Part shown: positions 35,490 to 47,159 of the stretch, piece after piece
How the letters are laid out: the number at the start of each line of letters is the position of its first letter
Position numbering within the stretch: position 1 is the stretch's first letter
From: Cannabis sativa
Taxonomy: Eukaryota > Streptophyta > Magnoliopsida > Rosales > Cannabaceae
Direction: 5' to 3'
Assembly: GCF_029168945.1 (NCBI RefSeq)
Contig: NC_083604.1
Location: 40,729,686-40,793,685, forward strand
DNA length: 64,000 nt
The notes under the pieces: generated by a model
What the model was told of the DNA's origin: nothing
Seen by the model: the letters and a program-made list of their open reading frames with translations, nothing else
Database searches by the model: none
Translations under genes and position numbers: made by a program

Positions 35490-36620
35490 TTAAATTCAAT
35501 TAAGATGGAACAATTGCTCGCTTGAAGACCCGTCTTGTTGCCAAGGGTTATGCTCAAACCTATGGCGTGGACTATTGTAATACTTTTTCTCCTAATGCTA
35601 AACTCACATTTGTTCGATTATTTATTTACATCGTAGCTACTCATCATTGGTCTTTGCATTAGTTTGATATTAAAAATATCTTTCTTTATGGTGATCGTGA
35701 GGAAGAAGTGTATATGGAGCAACCTCTTGGGTTTGTTGCTCAAGAGGGATTTAGGGCGAGTTTTTCATCCTAACAAATCCTTATATGGACTGAAACAAAG
35801 TCCTCGTACTTGGTTTGGTAAATTTAGTTAGACTATTGAGAAATTTGATCTGTTGAAAAGTAAGTCAGATCATTCTGTGTTCTATAAAAGATCATGTGCG
35901 GGTATCATTTTGTTAGTGGTGTATGTTAATGACATCGTTATTACTAGAAATGATAATGAAGACATCTCATTTCTTAAGTCTTTTATTCATACCCAGTTTC
36001 ACACGAAGGATTTAGGGGTGCTCAAGTATATCTTAGGTTTAAAGTTACTTGGGTTAAATAAGGAATTTTTCTGTCTCAAAGGAAGTATAAACTTGATTTG
36101 TTAACTGAGACAGAAAAATTGGGAGCAAAACCTTATAATGCTCCAATAAATCCAACTGTGCATCTTACACATGATGGGGTACCATTTGAAGCTCTTAAGA
36201 AATATCACATATTGGTTAGAAAGTTGAATTATCTAATTGTGACTCATCCAGATATTGCATTCCTAGTTAGTGTAGTTATTCAGTTTATGTCTTCTCCAAT
36301 AATTCATCATCGAGCAGCATTAGAGTAAATTTTATGTTACTTGAAAAGAGCACTAGAACAAGGTATAGTTTACAAGGATCATAGACATACCCAGATTGAG
36401 TGTTTCTCTGATGTAGATTGGACATGCTCCAAGATAGATAGACGATCCACTTCAGGATATTATATATTTGTTAGGGACAATCTGATCTCTTAGAAGAGTA
36501 AGAAATAAAATGTTATGTCTAGATCGTGCTGAATCAGAATATAGAGCTATGGAACAATCTGTGTGTGAGGTAATATGGATTTATCAACTTTTGACTGAAT
36601 TCAGGTTTTAGACTTCAGTA
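35490..36620 (+). pseudogene. Decayed Copia pol: RT and RNase H fragments
   Basis: In order on the plus strand, with stops and frame changes: KTRLVAKGYAQTYGVDY (RT start); VEVYMEQPLGF-like sequence (35707-35735); SLYGLKQSPRTWFGKF; IILLVVYVNDIVITRNDNED (35897-35956), with YVND where YVDD is normal; FHTKDLGVLKYILGL; PYNAPINPTVHL; KLNYLIVTHPDIAF (about 36219-36261). RNase H-like pieces follow, CYLKRALEQG, ECFSDVDWTCSKIDRRSTSG, and finally a decayed SRSC…ESEYRAMEQS region. The changed catalytic Asp and at least five stops make it inactive. It is unrelated in state to the LTR family described elsewhere and no LTRs of its own were found. Confidence 0.88.
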
Positions 36621-36850
36621 AATTTTTCGGTGATGATAACTACTGCGATACATTTTTCGGTTACTTTTTCGATGACAATGAGAAATCCGACAACTTTCAA
36701 GTGGTGATGGATATTCCGATGACTTTTTTGGTGATAATTTTTCTTGCAAATCTTGTTAATTTTTTTTTGTTTTCATTTTTTTTTTAATTTGTTTTTATTA
36801 AATAACCATATTTTGTTTCATTTTGTACCATTTTTTTTTGTTAATTGTTC
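36621..36850. repeat. Short TTTTCGGTGATGA-type repeats
   Basis: About 110 bp repeat variants of TTTTTCGGTTAC/GGTGATGA/CCGATGAC (36622-36740), resembling the subterminal repeats of CACTA-type elements. T-rich DNA follows. No terminus was recognised, so the origin is uncertain. Confidence 0.35.
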
Positions 36851-37001
36851 CCACATTTTGTAAATTTTACAATATCATAAGGCCCAGTCATCTCAGCCCA
36901 CTTAATTTGGGCTTTTGAAACGACGAAATCACTTCACTCTCCAGCTCTATAGGTCGGAGGGAGATTGCGTAGAGTTCCCCCGACCGACCCCGAGATTACC
37001 G
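36851..37001 (+). promoter_or_regulatory. Promoter and 5' UTR of the DUF948-like gene
   Basis: Composition shifts sharply from T-rich repeat to mixed sequence. AAGGCCCAGTC (36880) and TTTGGGCTTTTGAAACG (36907) resemble the AGGCCCA/TGGGCTT (site II-like) elements of plant housekeeping promoters. An in-frame ATG at 36915 would lengthen the protein by 29 residues. I prefer 37002 because the downstream sequence looks like a plastid transit peptide from its start. Confidence 0.5.
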
Positions 37002-38355
37002 ATGTTCTCTTCTCTGAAATTGCAGGTGCCGAAACCTGCAATCAACCTCGATTGCAACCACATCTTTGCCCGAAGCATCGGCTCCGACCGTGTTTCTTAC
37101 GATCCCAGGCTGCCGGCCCGGCCCCGGAGGTATGTGTCTGTCAAATCGGAGTATGGCACCGCCGGGTCGTCGGTTCCTTCGCATTTTAATGCGACGGTAG
37201 GAACTTCGTCTTTGTCTTCTTCTTCGCTTCAGCTCTCTCAGTGGAACCTCACCCATCGCCATGTCGTTATGCTCAATGTAGTTGCTTGCGCGGTAATACC
37301 CCCACTCCGTTTTCGTTTCCAAGAGCTGTTTTTAAATTTTAAATGCTTATCAATTTAATTAGAAAAAAGGAAAATTTAATTCTGGAAACTGTGAAAGGAA
37401 AACCCAGATTGCATATGTTCATGGTGATGATGATGCTAATGCCGGTTTTGATTGATGATGGTAGGTGGCAATTTCTGCGACTTGGCTCTTCTGCTCAGCA
37501 ATCCCCGCGCTTTTGGTTGGTAACAGAATCGTATTTTTGTTCATTTTGAATCATATATTTTCATTTCCACGAATAGGGAAATTAATGGTCTATTTGACTT
37601 TGTGGTTTTAGCATAGCCGAACAAGTCTTTTTCTGATGATCCTACTGTTTGTGTTCTATGATGGAATAAAGAGTACACTGTGTTTTGGTCACTTTTTGTT
37701 TACTGTGAATACTTTAGGCTTTCAAGAGAGCAGCTGAATCACTTGAGAAGCTCATGGATGTCATGAGAGAAGAGCTTCCAGACACAATGGCTGCTGTTAG
37801 ACTATCCGGAATGGAGATTAGTGACCTTACAATGGAACTTAGTGATCTTGGGTTGGTTTTTAAAACACTTCATTTGTATGCTAATTGCTCATTTATCTTT
37901 AACTCGATGTTTCACTCACTGATTTGTATATAATTTTGGTTATTCAGCCAGGAAATCACACAGGGAGTTAGGAGTTCCACTCGAGCTGTCCGGGTGGCTG
38001 AGGAGAGGTTACGCGGCTTGACAAACATGACTTCAACAGGTTACTGAGTTTCTTTGTACCTTCTTCTTGTGCTTTTTTTCTTCCGTTTCTAAATTTATTT
38101 ATTTATGCTGCTGTGAGTTAGTAATCGGTCTGGAGCAATGAATTTTACTTCATTTTTACTTGGTTAGCATCTTTGCAGGGGGTAACCAAATCAAAAACTG
38201 AGGCAGCTGGACCTCCACTTGCCATTACCGTGAGAGGTGTTAGGGAGGGCATTGTCAAGGGTCGAGCTCTCTGGCAGATGTTTTTCTCTATAGCCCGATT
38301 TTCTAGAGTGGCACTTAACTATTTAGCCAATCGGACAAAGCGGGTAGCTAGATGA
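37002..38355 (+). CDS. DUF948-like, probably chloroplast membrane protein, five exons
   Basis: Exons inferred by phase: 37002-37292, 37465-37515, 37718-37851, 37948-38039, 38168-38355 (756 nt, 251 residues). The N-terminal 80 residues are rich in Ser, Arg and Pro with few acids (MFSSLKLQVPKPAINL…), suggesting a plastid transit peptide. A single hydrophobic segment spans about residues 88-114 (NVVACA joined to VAISATWLFCSAIPALL across intron 1). A helical region follows, FKRAAESLEKLMDVMREELP, then RLSGMEISDLTMELSDLGQE and TRAVRVAEERLRGL, like bacterial/plant DUF948 proteins, which have coiled coils next to one membrane helix. The C terminus is basic (FSRVALNYLANRTKRVAR). The molecular function is unknown to me. 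Introns 2 and 3 use the uncommon donor GTTGGT. All joins keep the frame open, so the gene looks intact. Confidence 0.85.
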
Positions 38356-39045
38356 AAAGGTCTGTATTAGCCTTATTGAGAGCTACATGATATCTTCAAT
38401 ATGTACATAACATCTGTTAATTTTTTTGTTTGTCATTGACGGTCTGGAATATGGTTTGTTGTTCCCCTTTCAGTTTAAAAATCTTGTAGATGTAGAATAA
38501 TTAAGTTGAGGAGACACTGTATTTTTACAGATTGCACGAGTAACTTTTTATTATCCTTTTTTCAGCTTAGACATGTTTTGTATGCGTTAGGTGCTCGTGT
38601 AGTAAAATCTTAGGCTTGTTGAATGCTTGCTGTTTTTTTTGTTAGTGTTTTAAAAAGTAAAAGAAAAAATTGTTGGAGAACTCTGGACTTAGTGATGTAT
38701 AAATTGTTGAATCGTTCAAGGTTTAAGTCTTAGATTCGGCTGTACAGTAATAAGGTTTCTTCATAAATGGCACTTGCAAATGCAGTTTTGCCATATTTTA
38801 ATTTGTTGTAATGGTTGAAGTTTTATAGTTGAAGTACAACCTGAATTGGACTACAAAAGGGGGAAAGAATTAGAACTATTGATTTGAGTATAGGATGATG
38901 AGAATTGAAACATGTAGTAGGCAATGTCATGTGGTGTTTCTGAAGGTGCCATTCACAGTTTTAATGGAAGACGAATTAGTGAGACTTAGGGGTAGTGAAT
39001 TTGTTGGCGGTTAGATTCCATCGTTCGTGATTTATCAGCATGTTG
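38356..39045 (+). other. 3' UTR and downstream region of the DUF948-like gene
   Basis: T-rich sequence follows the TGA at 38353-38355. No other gene was recognised before the MITE at 39055. The 3' end of the transcript cannot be placed. Confidence 0.5.
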
Positions 39046-39054
39046 AATCGATAA

Positions 39055-39435
39055 GGGTAAATACCATTTTGGATCCTGTGTTTTGCAAAAGTTATCAATT
39101 AGACCCTCTGTTTTGTTAAATGACAAAATGGATCCTGTATTTTCTAAAATGGTACAAAATACAAATAGGACTCTGAATTGATTTTTTGTCAAAATAAAAT
39201 TTAATTATAATCCGATCTAAAAGTGTTATGACAAAATTGTTTACATTTTCTGTATCTGTTCGTATTAGGAATTATTTTCAAGTTGATTATATTAAAAAAA
39301 AAGGTTGTCAAAAATTAAGTACAGGGTCCTATTTTTACTATTTTGGAAAATACATGGTTCATTTTGTCATTTAACAAAACACAGGGTCCAATTGGTAACT
39401 TTTGCAAAACACAGGGTTCAAAATGGTATTTACCC
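39055..39435. mobile_element. MITE, copy 2 (9-bp target duplication)
   Basis: A 381-bp element with TIRs GGGTAAATACCATTTTGGAT… and …TTCAAAATGGTATTTACCC. The arms match for the first 46 bp with about three differences and remain related for about 110 bp. A perfect 9-bp duplication, AATCGATAA, flanks it (39046-39054 and 39436-39444). It is the same family as 18413-18784 and better preserved. No coding capacity; the short frames at 38986-39192 and 39315-39512 cross it by chance. Confidence 0.95.
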
Positions 39436-39444
39436 AATCGATAA

Positions 39445-41500
39445 TCATGAAGTTTTCTAGTGTAGTTGCTAGTGTTGTTTAACTGTTTAATAAATACTTT
39501 TTTTATCACCATTTTTTTAAAAGTCGTTTTAGCTTTTCAAAAGCTGTGCCGAACAGGCCTTACATAAATAATTATTTTAAAAAATAATTAGAAAAGTTAA
39601 TTGAAAATTGGGAAAGAGAATTCTCTTTTCTTTCTACATTCTTTGTTACATATTTTGTGTTTTTTTTTCCTTTTTTTGTTTCCATTTTTTTTCTCTTCTT
39701 CATGTCATCACCACACCAGCCTCCACCAACACCACAACAATTGACATCACTGTAAATATAAATCAAACTAACTTTAAACAAAATCAAATCGAAGAAACAA
39801 ATACACTCATATATATATACACAAATATATGTACACAAACAACACCCTCACATCTGTTTCCCCACACAAAAAAACCCTCAGCTCAGATATGTTTTTCCCA
39901 ACACAAACACACCTTTCGATCAGTTTCCCGAAGAGAAAGGGGAAAATTGTGACAGCAAGAGAGAGAGAGAGGAGACCGGGACTAAAAGAGAGAGGAACGA
40001 GATAGAAGAGAGAGAGAGATTGTTAGGAGAGATACATGTTTAGGAGATTGGAGAATCGCCTAAAAATCACTTAAAAACCACGAAAAATCAAACTTTGATG
40101 AGCGAACACGGGGTTAGGGGTTTCAGGACCGTCTTGAGTTCGATGGTGGCCTTTGTTGCATCGTCTTGTGGCCGGCGAAGCTCAACCGAGTTAACCGAGA
40201 GTTTGTGAGTGGAGAAACGCAACTTCAAGCTTGGGAGGCCTTTTTTTTTCCTTAGGTACCACCGATTGAGCCTAGGTACTGCCGATTAAGCTTGGATTCT
40301 TTGTCCTTAGGGTTCGGCAAAGGTATAACACCAACCGATCTACAATGAGATTATGGTTTCTTCTTTTGGAAAAAATACAAAGGGAGGCAACGGAAGGGAG
40401 AGGTTGGAGAGATGAGGATTTAGGTTTAGGGTTAATAAAATTAGGGTTTATTTAGGTTTTAATTTTTGTCTTTTATTTATTCATTAATTTCTTTTATGAA
40501 ACTAACTTTTTTAAAATAATTTTTAAATACTTAAATGATTTGGATCAATATAAATTTGTCATATGTATGTAAATGTATACATTAATATATGGACAATCTA
40601 ACATGACACTTAATAACAAAAAATTAATGGAAATACTATATTACTAACAGAATACGAGTTTGAGAGGTTTTAGTGTCAAAAAATTGATTTTAGAGATTAG
40701 TTGTAAGTATAGTAAAATTTTAGAGAGTTTGACCGTAATTTACTCTATTAGTATTTCATTATTATTTTGGTTGATAATCAACATTGTAAATGTCTATGTT
40801 GATCATTTGAAAATGCTTCGGAAGTTTTTGTTAGGTTTTTAAATACTTGTGTAAAATATAACTTTTTTTTTTTTATTTTTAAAATTGTTAGAATTATATC
40901 ATGGCTACTAGAATTTTAAAATATAATTTATATTATATACAATTATAACTCAAAATAGTTAGTTTATGATACAATTATATCATGACTACTAGTAAGAATT
41001 TACAAAATTTTAAAATAATTTAGTAAAATAAAATATTTATTAAATCAATTAAATATTACACATTTTTTGATAAAAGAAAAATTAAATAAATCACACTTAA
41101 TGCTTATTAAACTATTATTTCACTTAATGTTTATTTTTATTTATTTATGTTATTCTTTTTAGTTTCATAATTTAGTGTTATGTTGTTTTTATTTTATTTA
41201 ATATTAGTATTTTTGTTATTGTTATTTTTTAATATATTAGTGTTTTAAATTAGTTATTACTAAAATTTACTTTGAGGACTAAGATGTAAAATTAATTTTT
41301 AAAATAAAATAAAATAAGAGATAGAGTGCCAAAAAAAAAAATTACACTTATTTGTACACACCAACTTGGTGCATAATTTAGTGTGTCATTAGAGTGAAAT
41401 GATGTTAAAATTCACAGCAGTTTGGTAGAATGGTGCATCATTAAAAATACTCTGAGATCTTACTTTGAAGCCACCCCACCTATTTAGTCCCAATAGTCAA
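39445..41500. other. Intergenic sequence, no gene supported
   Basis: Contains T-rich and AG-rich low-complexity tracts (for example GAGAGAGAGAG around 39960-40016), a short mixed-composition stretch (40080-40340) with no sustained reading frame, and AT-rich DNA beyond 40450. The frame at 39608-39952 is low complexity. Confidence 0.55.
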
Positions 41501-41503
41501 ATC

Positions 41504-41567
41504 TTGTAACGGAGCCTCCAAACTTACATTTTAGTGTAATCAACTTTTTTCAGAGGCTTCGTTACAA
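41504..41567. repeat. 64-bp inverted repeat
   Basis: TTGTAACGGAGCCTC (41504-41518) is mirrored by GAGGCTTCGTTACAA (41553-41567) with one mismatch and a 34-bp loop. Directly repeated flanks, TACTTTGA(A/G)GCCACC (about 41461 and 41577), suggest a decayed small element. Confidence 0.65.
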
Positions 41568-41860
41568 CTAGATCCTACTTTGAGGCCACCGCACCTATAT
41601 TTTGGAACTTCCCATCAGTTCGATCTTAGAATGGGTTCTTCGAAAATGACCAATCACACTTAATAAAAGTTTAACATCTAGCTAATGTTGTTTTAATTTT
41701 TAAAACAATACAATTTAAATTTAAACTCACTACACATATCCCTATTATCTTTTGTTTTATCTTGAATGTGACTATATAACATAAAATATATTTTTTTAAC
41801 ATTGCAATTCAAATTTAAACCTATGCACATATCTAAAAAATATCTTTCTATTATCTTTTT

Positions 41861-42324
41861 TACCCAATTCATATATCTAAAAAAATACATTTTTATTGTT
41901 GTTTTCTTATTAAACATTAAAATTGAAAAAAATATTTATGTTTCTTAAAAAAAATCACTATTATGACGTTGTTACCTATTACAGTTACTAAAAAAAATAT
42001 TTTTATTATTATTTAAAAAAACTAGAAAAATTGTATGATATTTTTAAAAATAAAAGTATTATAAAATTAAAAGTATTGCGGCTAAACTAAAAATAAAATT
42101 AACAACAAATTTTAAATATTATTGTTTTTTTTTATAATAAGCACTTAAATTAAATATTTTTAATTAAAAATAATATTATTTATCAATGAAATAAAAAAAT
42201 AATTATACAACTAAGCATGTACATAATCAAAATAAAAACTAACAAGATAATTAAATATATGTACATTTTCACAAAGTATAGACCAACCCAACCTATTTTT
42301 TTTTTGTAGTAACGAGTTATGTTA
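41861..42324. repeat. Direct repeat, left copy
   Basis: About 460 bp from TTTTTACCCAATTCATATAT to GAGTTATGTTA. It reappears with about 95% identity at 44190-44680. The two copies are in the same orientation and bracket a 1.87-kb insert. They lack TG…CA ends, so they are probably not LTRs. Confidence 0.85.
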
Positions 42325-44189
42325 GGGAAATTTACACCCTACACCGATTTTTCCCATTTTATTTCTTTTGTACTGTTACACGGTAATTGTAACTCTTTTA
42401 CTGTTTTTTTTTTTGATTGTAAGTCTAATTAATTTAACTTAATAATATATATATGTGTGTTTATATATAAAAAAATAGGTTTGTAAAAGTTGATTGATGT
42501 CTTTTACATCACTTTTATGTTAAATTTTTTATTTTATTTTGTTACTTAAATTTAAAATTTAAGTCCAATCACTCACATGATTTCATTTTTAAAAATTTAT
42601 ATATTTATTTATATATATAACTATTTATATATGTTTAGTTGACTGATGGGACAACTTTATTTTTACTTCAATTTGAAATTGAAGACAACCCACCCACGTG
42701 ATCCCCATTCCCAAACTTATATATGTATTTTGTTTCTCTCTCTATCTCTTTTTGTGGGTTGATGTCTATAGAAAAATTCTTGAGATTGGTGTCAAGATAA
42801 AGACCATCAACCAAGAACTTTGCATAAAACCCTTTTCTCCATTCTTCAATGTTTCAAAAACTTACAAAGCTCATTCTTTTCATTCATTTTTTTACTTGAG
42901 TTTTGAGAGAGAAAAGTAAAATATATATAGAGATAAATTTTTTGCGGATGTGCTGAGAGAAAAAACTTGAAACGATGATGAATGAGTGTGGAGGCTCTCT
43001 TGGTGAAGAGAGCATATCTCAGTGAGAATATCTCCAAGAAGAACAATACAGAGGAAGAAGAAAAACAGTAGACAACTCAAGTTTTCTAATAAAAAAAAAT
43101 ATCTTTTTTTTTTTATTTATTTTTTCTAGAACGACATAAATTTTACTGGGTTTTTGTTGTTTTTACTAATTATGTTTGTTTTTTTCTTTTTTGGGGTTGT
43201 AGTTAGCTCTGGTTTTGTGAGTGGTGGTATTGTATCTTTTGATCGCTCTTATGGCTTATTTTGTTATTGTTTTTTTATGCTTGTTTTTTATATTCTTTAT
43301 TTTTTTGTGTTGTTTTAGTAGTGTTTTCTTATGTTTTTTTATAGGATTGAGAATTCAAGTACACCCGATCGGAATACTACCATTCCAGAGTTTTTTTATG
43401 CTTGTTTTTATGTTCTTTATTTTTGTTGTTGTTATTTTAGTAGTGTTTTCTTATGTTTTTTATAGCATTGAAAATCCAAGTACACCCGATCGGAATACTA
43501 CCATTCCAGAGCTATAAACTCTGGTTATTACTTAGTTATTGAACATATTAAAAAACTTCTTATTGAAACCCAATTAAATATGTTTTCAAAAACTGTATTG
43601 GAAGTTATTTTTGATTGTGTAGTAGCTGTAAACTTTCTTCAGTGTTTCCTTGTCTTTGTATGCCTGACCTTTTTCAATTTCTGGTTGGTGTTTGTCTGTT
43701 ATTAGCTTCGCGTTGTTGATGTCGATTTATGAATCTAGTTTTTTATTGTTGTTTTCAAGTTTTTCTACCATTTTTTTAGCAACCAGCTTCGCATAGTCAA
43801 CTATGTCAAATTTGTCATTTTCAAATTCTCTTGTTTTTGACTCTCCTCCTTCTTCTAATTCACAATATTTCATTTACGTGACATGTTTTTTCATATTAAA
43901 ACAACAGTAAAATAACACTACAAAACAGTAATTTGTTGTTGATTTAGTAATTTTTTCTCTTTTCCAGATTTTATAGTTTTTTCCTGGTGTTTCTATGATT
44001 CCGGTGTTGATTTGTCCGTCCCCAACCACGAAGGAGAGGTGCCATTTGTGTTTTGTTACTGTTTACAGTATAAAAGTAAATATATTTAGCCTGAGCAGTA
44101 TAAAAAAAATAAAAATAGGCTTGGAGAGTAAAAATGTAAAGTTTGCCGTGTCCCATTATTTTTGAAAACATTTGGTAAAAAAACAGTAT
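42325..44189. other. Insert between direct repeats, possible decayed TIR transposon
   Basis: The left edge GGGAAATTTACACCCTACAC and the right region (minus strand, from about 44157) GGGACACGGCAAACTTTACA show weak inverted similarity that continues into ATTTTATTTCTTTTGTACTG versus ATTTTTTTTATACTG. That suggests a transposon with poor TIRs, but the flanks do not give a clean duplication. Inside is a duplicated 121-bp unit and CT-rich, leader-like DNA (42730-42760). No gene is supported; the T-rich frames at 42846-43080 and 43221-43517 are low complexity. Confidence 0.45.
43270..43511. repeat. Two tandem copies of a 121-bp unit
   Basis: Units run 43270-43390 and 43391-43511. Each consists of T-rich sequence (TTTTTTTATGCTTGTTTTT…) ending TTTTATAG, then a mixed segment ending AATACTACCATTCCAGAG. 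The last 34 bp are identical in both. The layout T-rich stretch + AG + non-T-rich segment resembles an intron end and exon, duplicated. Confidence 0.85.
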
Positions 44190-44680
44190 TTTTACCCAAT
44201 TCATATATCTAAAAAAATATATTTTTATTGTTGTTTTCTTATTAAACATTAAAATTGAAAAAATATTTATGTTTCTTAAAAAAAAATCACTATTATGACA
44301 CTGTTACCTATTATAGTTACTAAAAAAATATTTTTATTATTATTTAAAAAAACTAGAAAAACTGTATGATATTTTTAAAAAGAAAAGTATTATAAAATTA
44401 AAAGTATTGCGGTTAAACTAAAAATAAAATTAACAACAAATTTTAAATATTATTGTTTTTTCTTTTATAATAAGCACTTAAATTAAATATTTTTAACTAA
44501 AAATAATATTATTTATCAATGAAATACAAAAATTATTATACAACTAAGCATGTACATAATCAAAATAAAAACTAACAATATAATTAAATATATGTACATT
44601 GCATATAATATTAACTAGGGGTTCTCAAAGTATAGACCAACCCAACCCATTTTTTTTTTTTGTAGTAATGAGTTATGTTA
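44190..44680. repeat. Direct repeat, right copy
   Basis: Matches 41861-42324 with a few substitutions and one longer gap (GCATATAATATTAACTAGGG near 44600 is absent from the left copy). Confidence 0.85.
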
Positions 44681-45175
44681 AGAGTAAGTCATGGCTCAAT
44701 GGACTGAAAAGTGATAAGTCATAAAATTATGAGTTGGACACACTTTAACTCTATATAACCCAACCCAACCTATTTTTTGAGAGACGTTTCAAATTTGAGA
44801 CAACTTTCATACATAAAATATATTTTACATTCACAAAATATATACAGACATATTTTACGTTTTCGTAAATAAATTATATTGTAATAACCTTAGAAAGTGA
44901 ATTAACCAAAACACATTTGTAGCACGTAGTTCATAGTTACTCTACTACTTCTACCACCAAGCCTAATGTAAGAATCAATCACTATTATTAACTTTGCTAC
45001 CCACATAATGATATCACTACCACTTTAGCTTTTTTTTTTAAAGCATTATATTTACATACACACATATATTTATAGGTCTCATTTTTTTGTGTGTATGCAC
45101 TAGGTTAAATAATTTTATTATTAAAGCCTAAAATATTTATCTCAACCTAATGAACACAACCCAACTCACCCCTTA

Positions 45176-46241
45176 ATTTTTTTTTTTGATGAATCAAGTA
45201 TGTCTATTGCTCAAAAGCAATTTATACAACCTAATATCATTCTCCAAGCAAGAGAATCTAAATATTTATAAAACTTTACAAGGTAACAAACTATTCTTTC
45301 TCACTTTTGGTTGCTTTTTTTGGCCATATACATGTAATTCTTTTTTTCACTATATTTTTCACTTTTATAATTACAATCTCTACATTTGTATTGAAATTTT
45401 ACCAAAAAATATTGTTTCTTGTGCGCCATATTTCGTAAACAAGAGCTGCTATGACATCAACTAAGATTGACTTCTTTACCTTGCTTATTTTTGCCCTCCT
45501 TAACCACCTTATAATTCTTTCCAAGGTAGTAGCTGCCATTCCCCAATTCAGCCATGATTTCACCTTTTCCAAGCATTCTAAAGAGAAGGAACACTCAAAA
45601 AATAAGTGAGGCACAATCTCATCTTCAATGTTGCAAAGTAAACATTTTGAGTTCTCAAGATCCATATACTGCAACCTGTCTTTTGTTTTGATTCTATTAA
45701 GCATAGAAAGCCATAGGATGAAACTATGCTTGGGAATGTTTAACCTGCTCCAAACAATTGAATCCCAATCAACTTTATTAGTAATAGGCCGAATAGCCTT
45801 ATATCCCTCTGCCACTTTGTACCTGTCATTCGGTACCTGGGCTACATCAAAACTGCTTATTGCTGTATCTTTTATGGCTACCAGCTTGCGCCAATATCAG
45901 CTGGCTGTTGGAGTGGCCCTATACGACCACCAATTTTCCTCCTTGATGTACATAATGCACCCATTTCACCTATAAGTTGTCTTCTTTTTTTGCAATGGCC
46001 CAAACATATTTGAACATGGCTGCTAGATTCCAATCTGAGATACTCCTGAAACTTAGTCCTCCAGCCGATTTAGGTAGACAAATAGAGCTCCAAGCAACTG
46101 CTTCTGAACTTGAGAGAGCATGGCTTCCATTCCACAAAAAACTTCTACATATAGATTCTATCTCATTCACAACTTTCTTTGGAAGAATCATGATTTGACA
46201 CCAATAAGAATGGATAGCCATCAATACTGAATTGATGAGGA
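45176..46241 (-). mobile_element. 5'-truncated LINE with 14-bp target duplication
   Basis: CAACTCACCCCTTA stands at 45162-45175 and 46242-46255 as an exact target duplication. The 3' end is a T run on the plus strand (45177-45187), i.e. a poly(A) tail on the minus strand. The insert of about 1066 bp codes on the minus strand for the end of a LINE RT (46224-45970: IHSYWCQIMILPKKVVNEIE, SFLWNG, VAWSSICLPKSAGGLSFR). A zf-RVT domain follows (45815-45399: WDSIVWSRLNIPKHSFILWL, CLLCNIEDEIVPHLFFEC). The segment between them is frame-shifted. Endonuclease and most of RT are missing by 5' truncation, so it cannot move itself. Confidence 0.92.
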
Positions 46242-46255
46242 CAACTCACCCCTTA

Positions 46256-46548
46256 TATTATTATACTAATAGAGTTGGGTTGTACAATAAAAAAATTGAA
46301 TAATTTATAGCTTATTCAAACTGCAATCATTAGGTTGACCCATTAAAATACTTTTAACCTAGCTAACTCAGCTCATGTGCACCCATAATATTAACCTAAG
46401 GAAATTTATACTAAATACTAACTTTTTTTTTTTTTTTCAAATTTTACATTTATACTTTGACAAGGAAATTTTTACATTTATACTTTTCCTACTTAATTTT
46501 TTTCCTTTTTATTTTTTTTTTTACTTATTAAAACTTTAAATAAGTTTT
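46256..46548. other. AT-rich spacer before the CACTA element
   Basis: T-rich sequence continuing the LINE's host DNA (…CTTATATTATTATAC). No feature recognised. Confidence 0.5.
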
Positions 46549-47110
46549 CACTACAATAAATTGCACTTTTGCTGGCGCATTTGGCCAAATGTGCCGGTAA
46601 AAATTGCCGGGGAAAGCTGCTTACCTTAAAATTGAAAAAATTCATCTTGCACTTTTACCAGCGTAATAATGTGTCGGTAAAAGTTCTTAATACTGGCGTA
46701 ATTCATGAGTTGGGCTAGCAAAACAAGTGAAATGAACCGCCTCATGGCGCGAATATTTCCCAATGGTTCATTAACTTTTGTCGGTGCAATCATGCGCTGA
46801 CAAAAAGTAAAAATATTTTGGGGGATTTTCACCGCCTAACTAAACTTTTGGGGGGAAAACTTTTGCCGGCGCATATTTGCGCTGGCAAAAGTGTGCCCGA
46901 GAAAAGAAATTTGTTTTTAGCGGGGAAATTTAACTTTTTCAAGGTAGGAAAATTTCTACGTGAGAGGTCGGTAGGTGTGAATACTTTTTCCGGCACAAAT
47001 GCGCTCTAACAAAAGTGTTACAAAAAACACACCATTTCAATTTAGGTTAATTTTAAATGCTATGCCGACCCAACATTTACTTTTGTCAGCGTAACGAAAT
47101 GTGCCATATA
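46549..47110. repeat. Terminal and subterminal repeats of the CACTA element
   Basis: Several 12-16 bp motifs, mostly inverted pairs: TTTGCTGGCGCA (46566), TTTTACCAGCGTAA (46653), GTGTCGGTAAAAG (46670), TTTTGTCGGTGCAATC (46775), TTTTGCCGGCGCATA (46861) with TGCGCTGGCAAAAG (46877), and TTTTGTCAGCGTAACG (47081). In En/Spm these sites are bound by the element's own protein. Confidence 0.8.
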
Positions 47111-47159
47111 TATATATAAAACAGGGGGGACGTCCCCCTTCACCATTTATTCTTCTTCT

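Noticed and set aside
42325..44189. LTR retrotransposon with 460-bp LTRs
   Set aside because: The direct repeats lack TG…CA ends, and no PBS or PPT was found inside the repeats.
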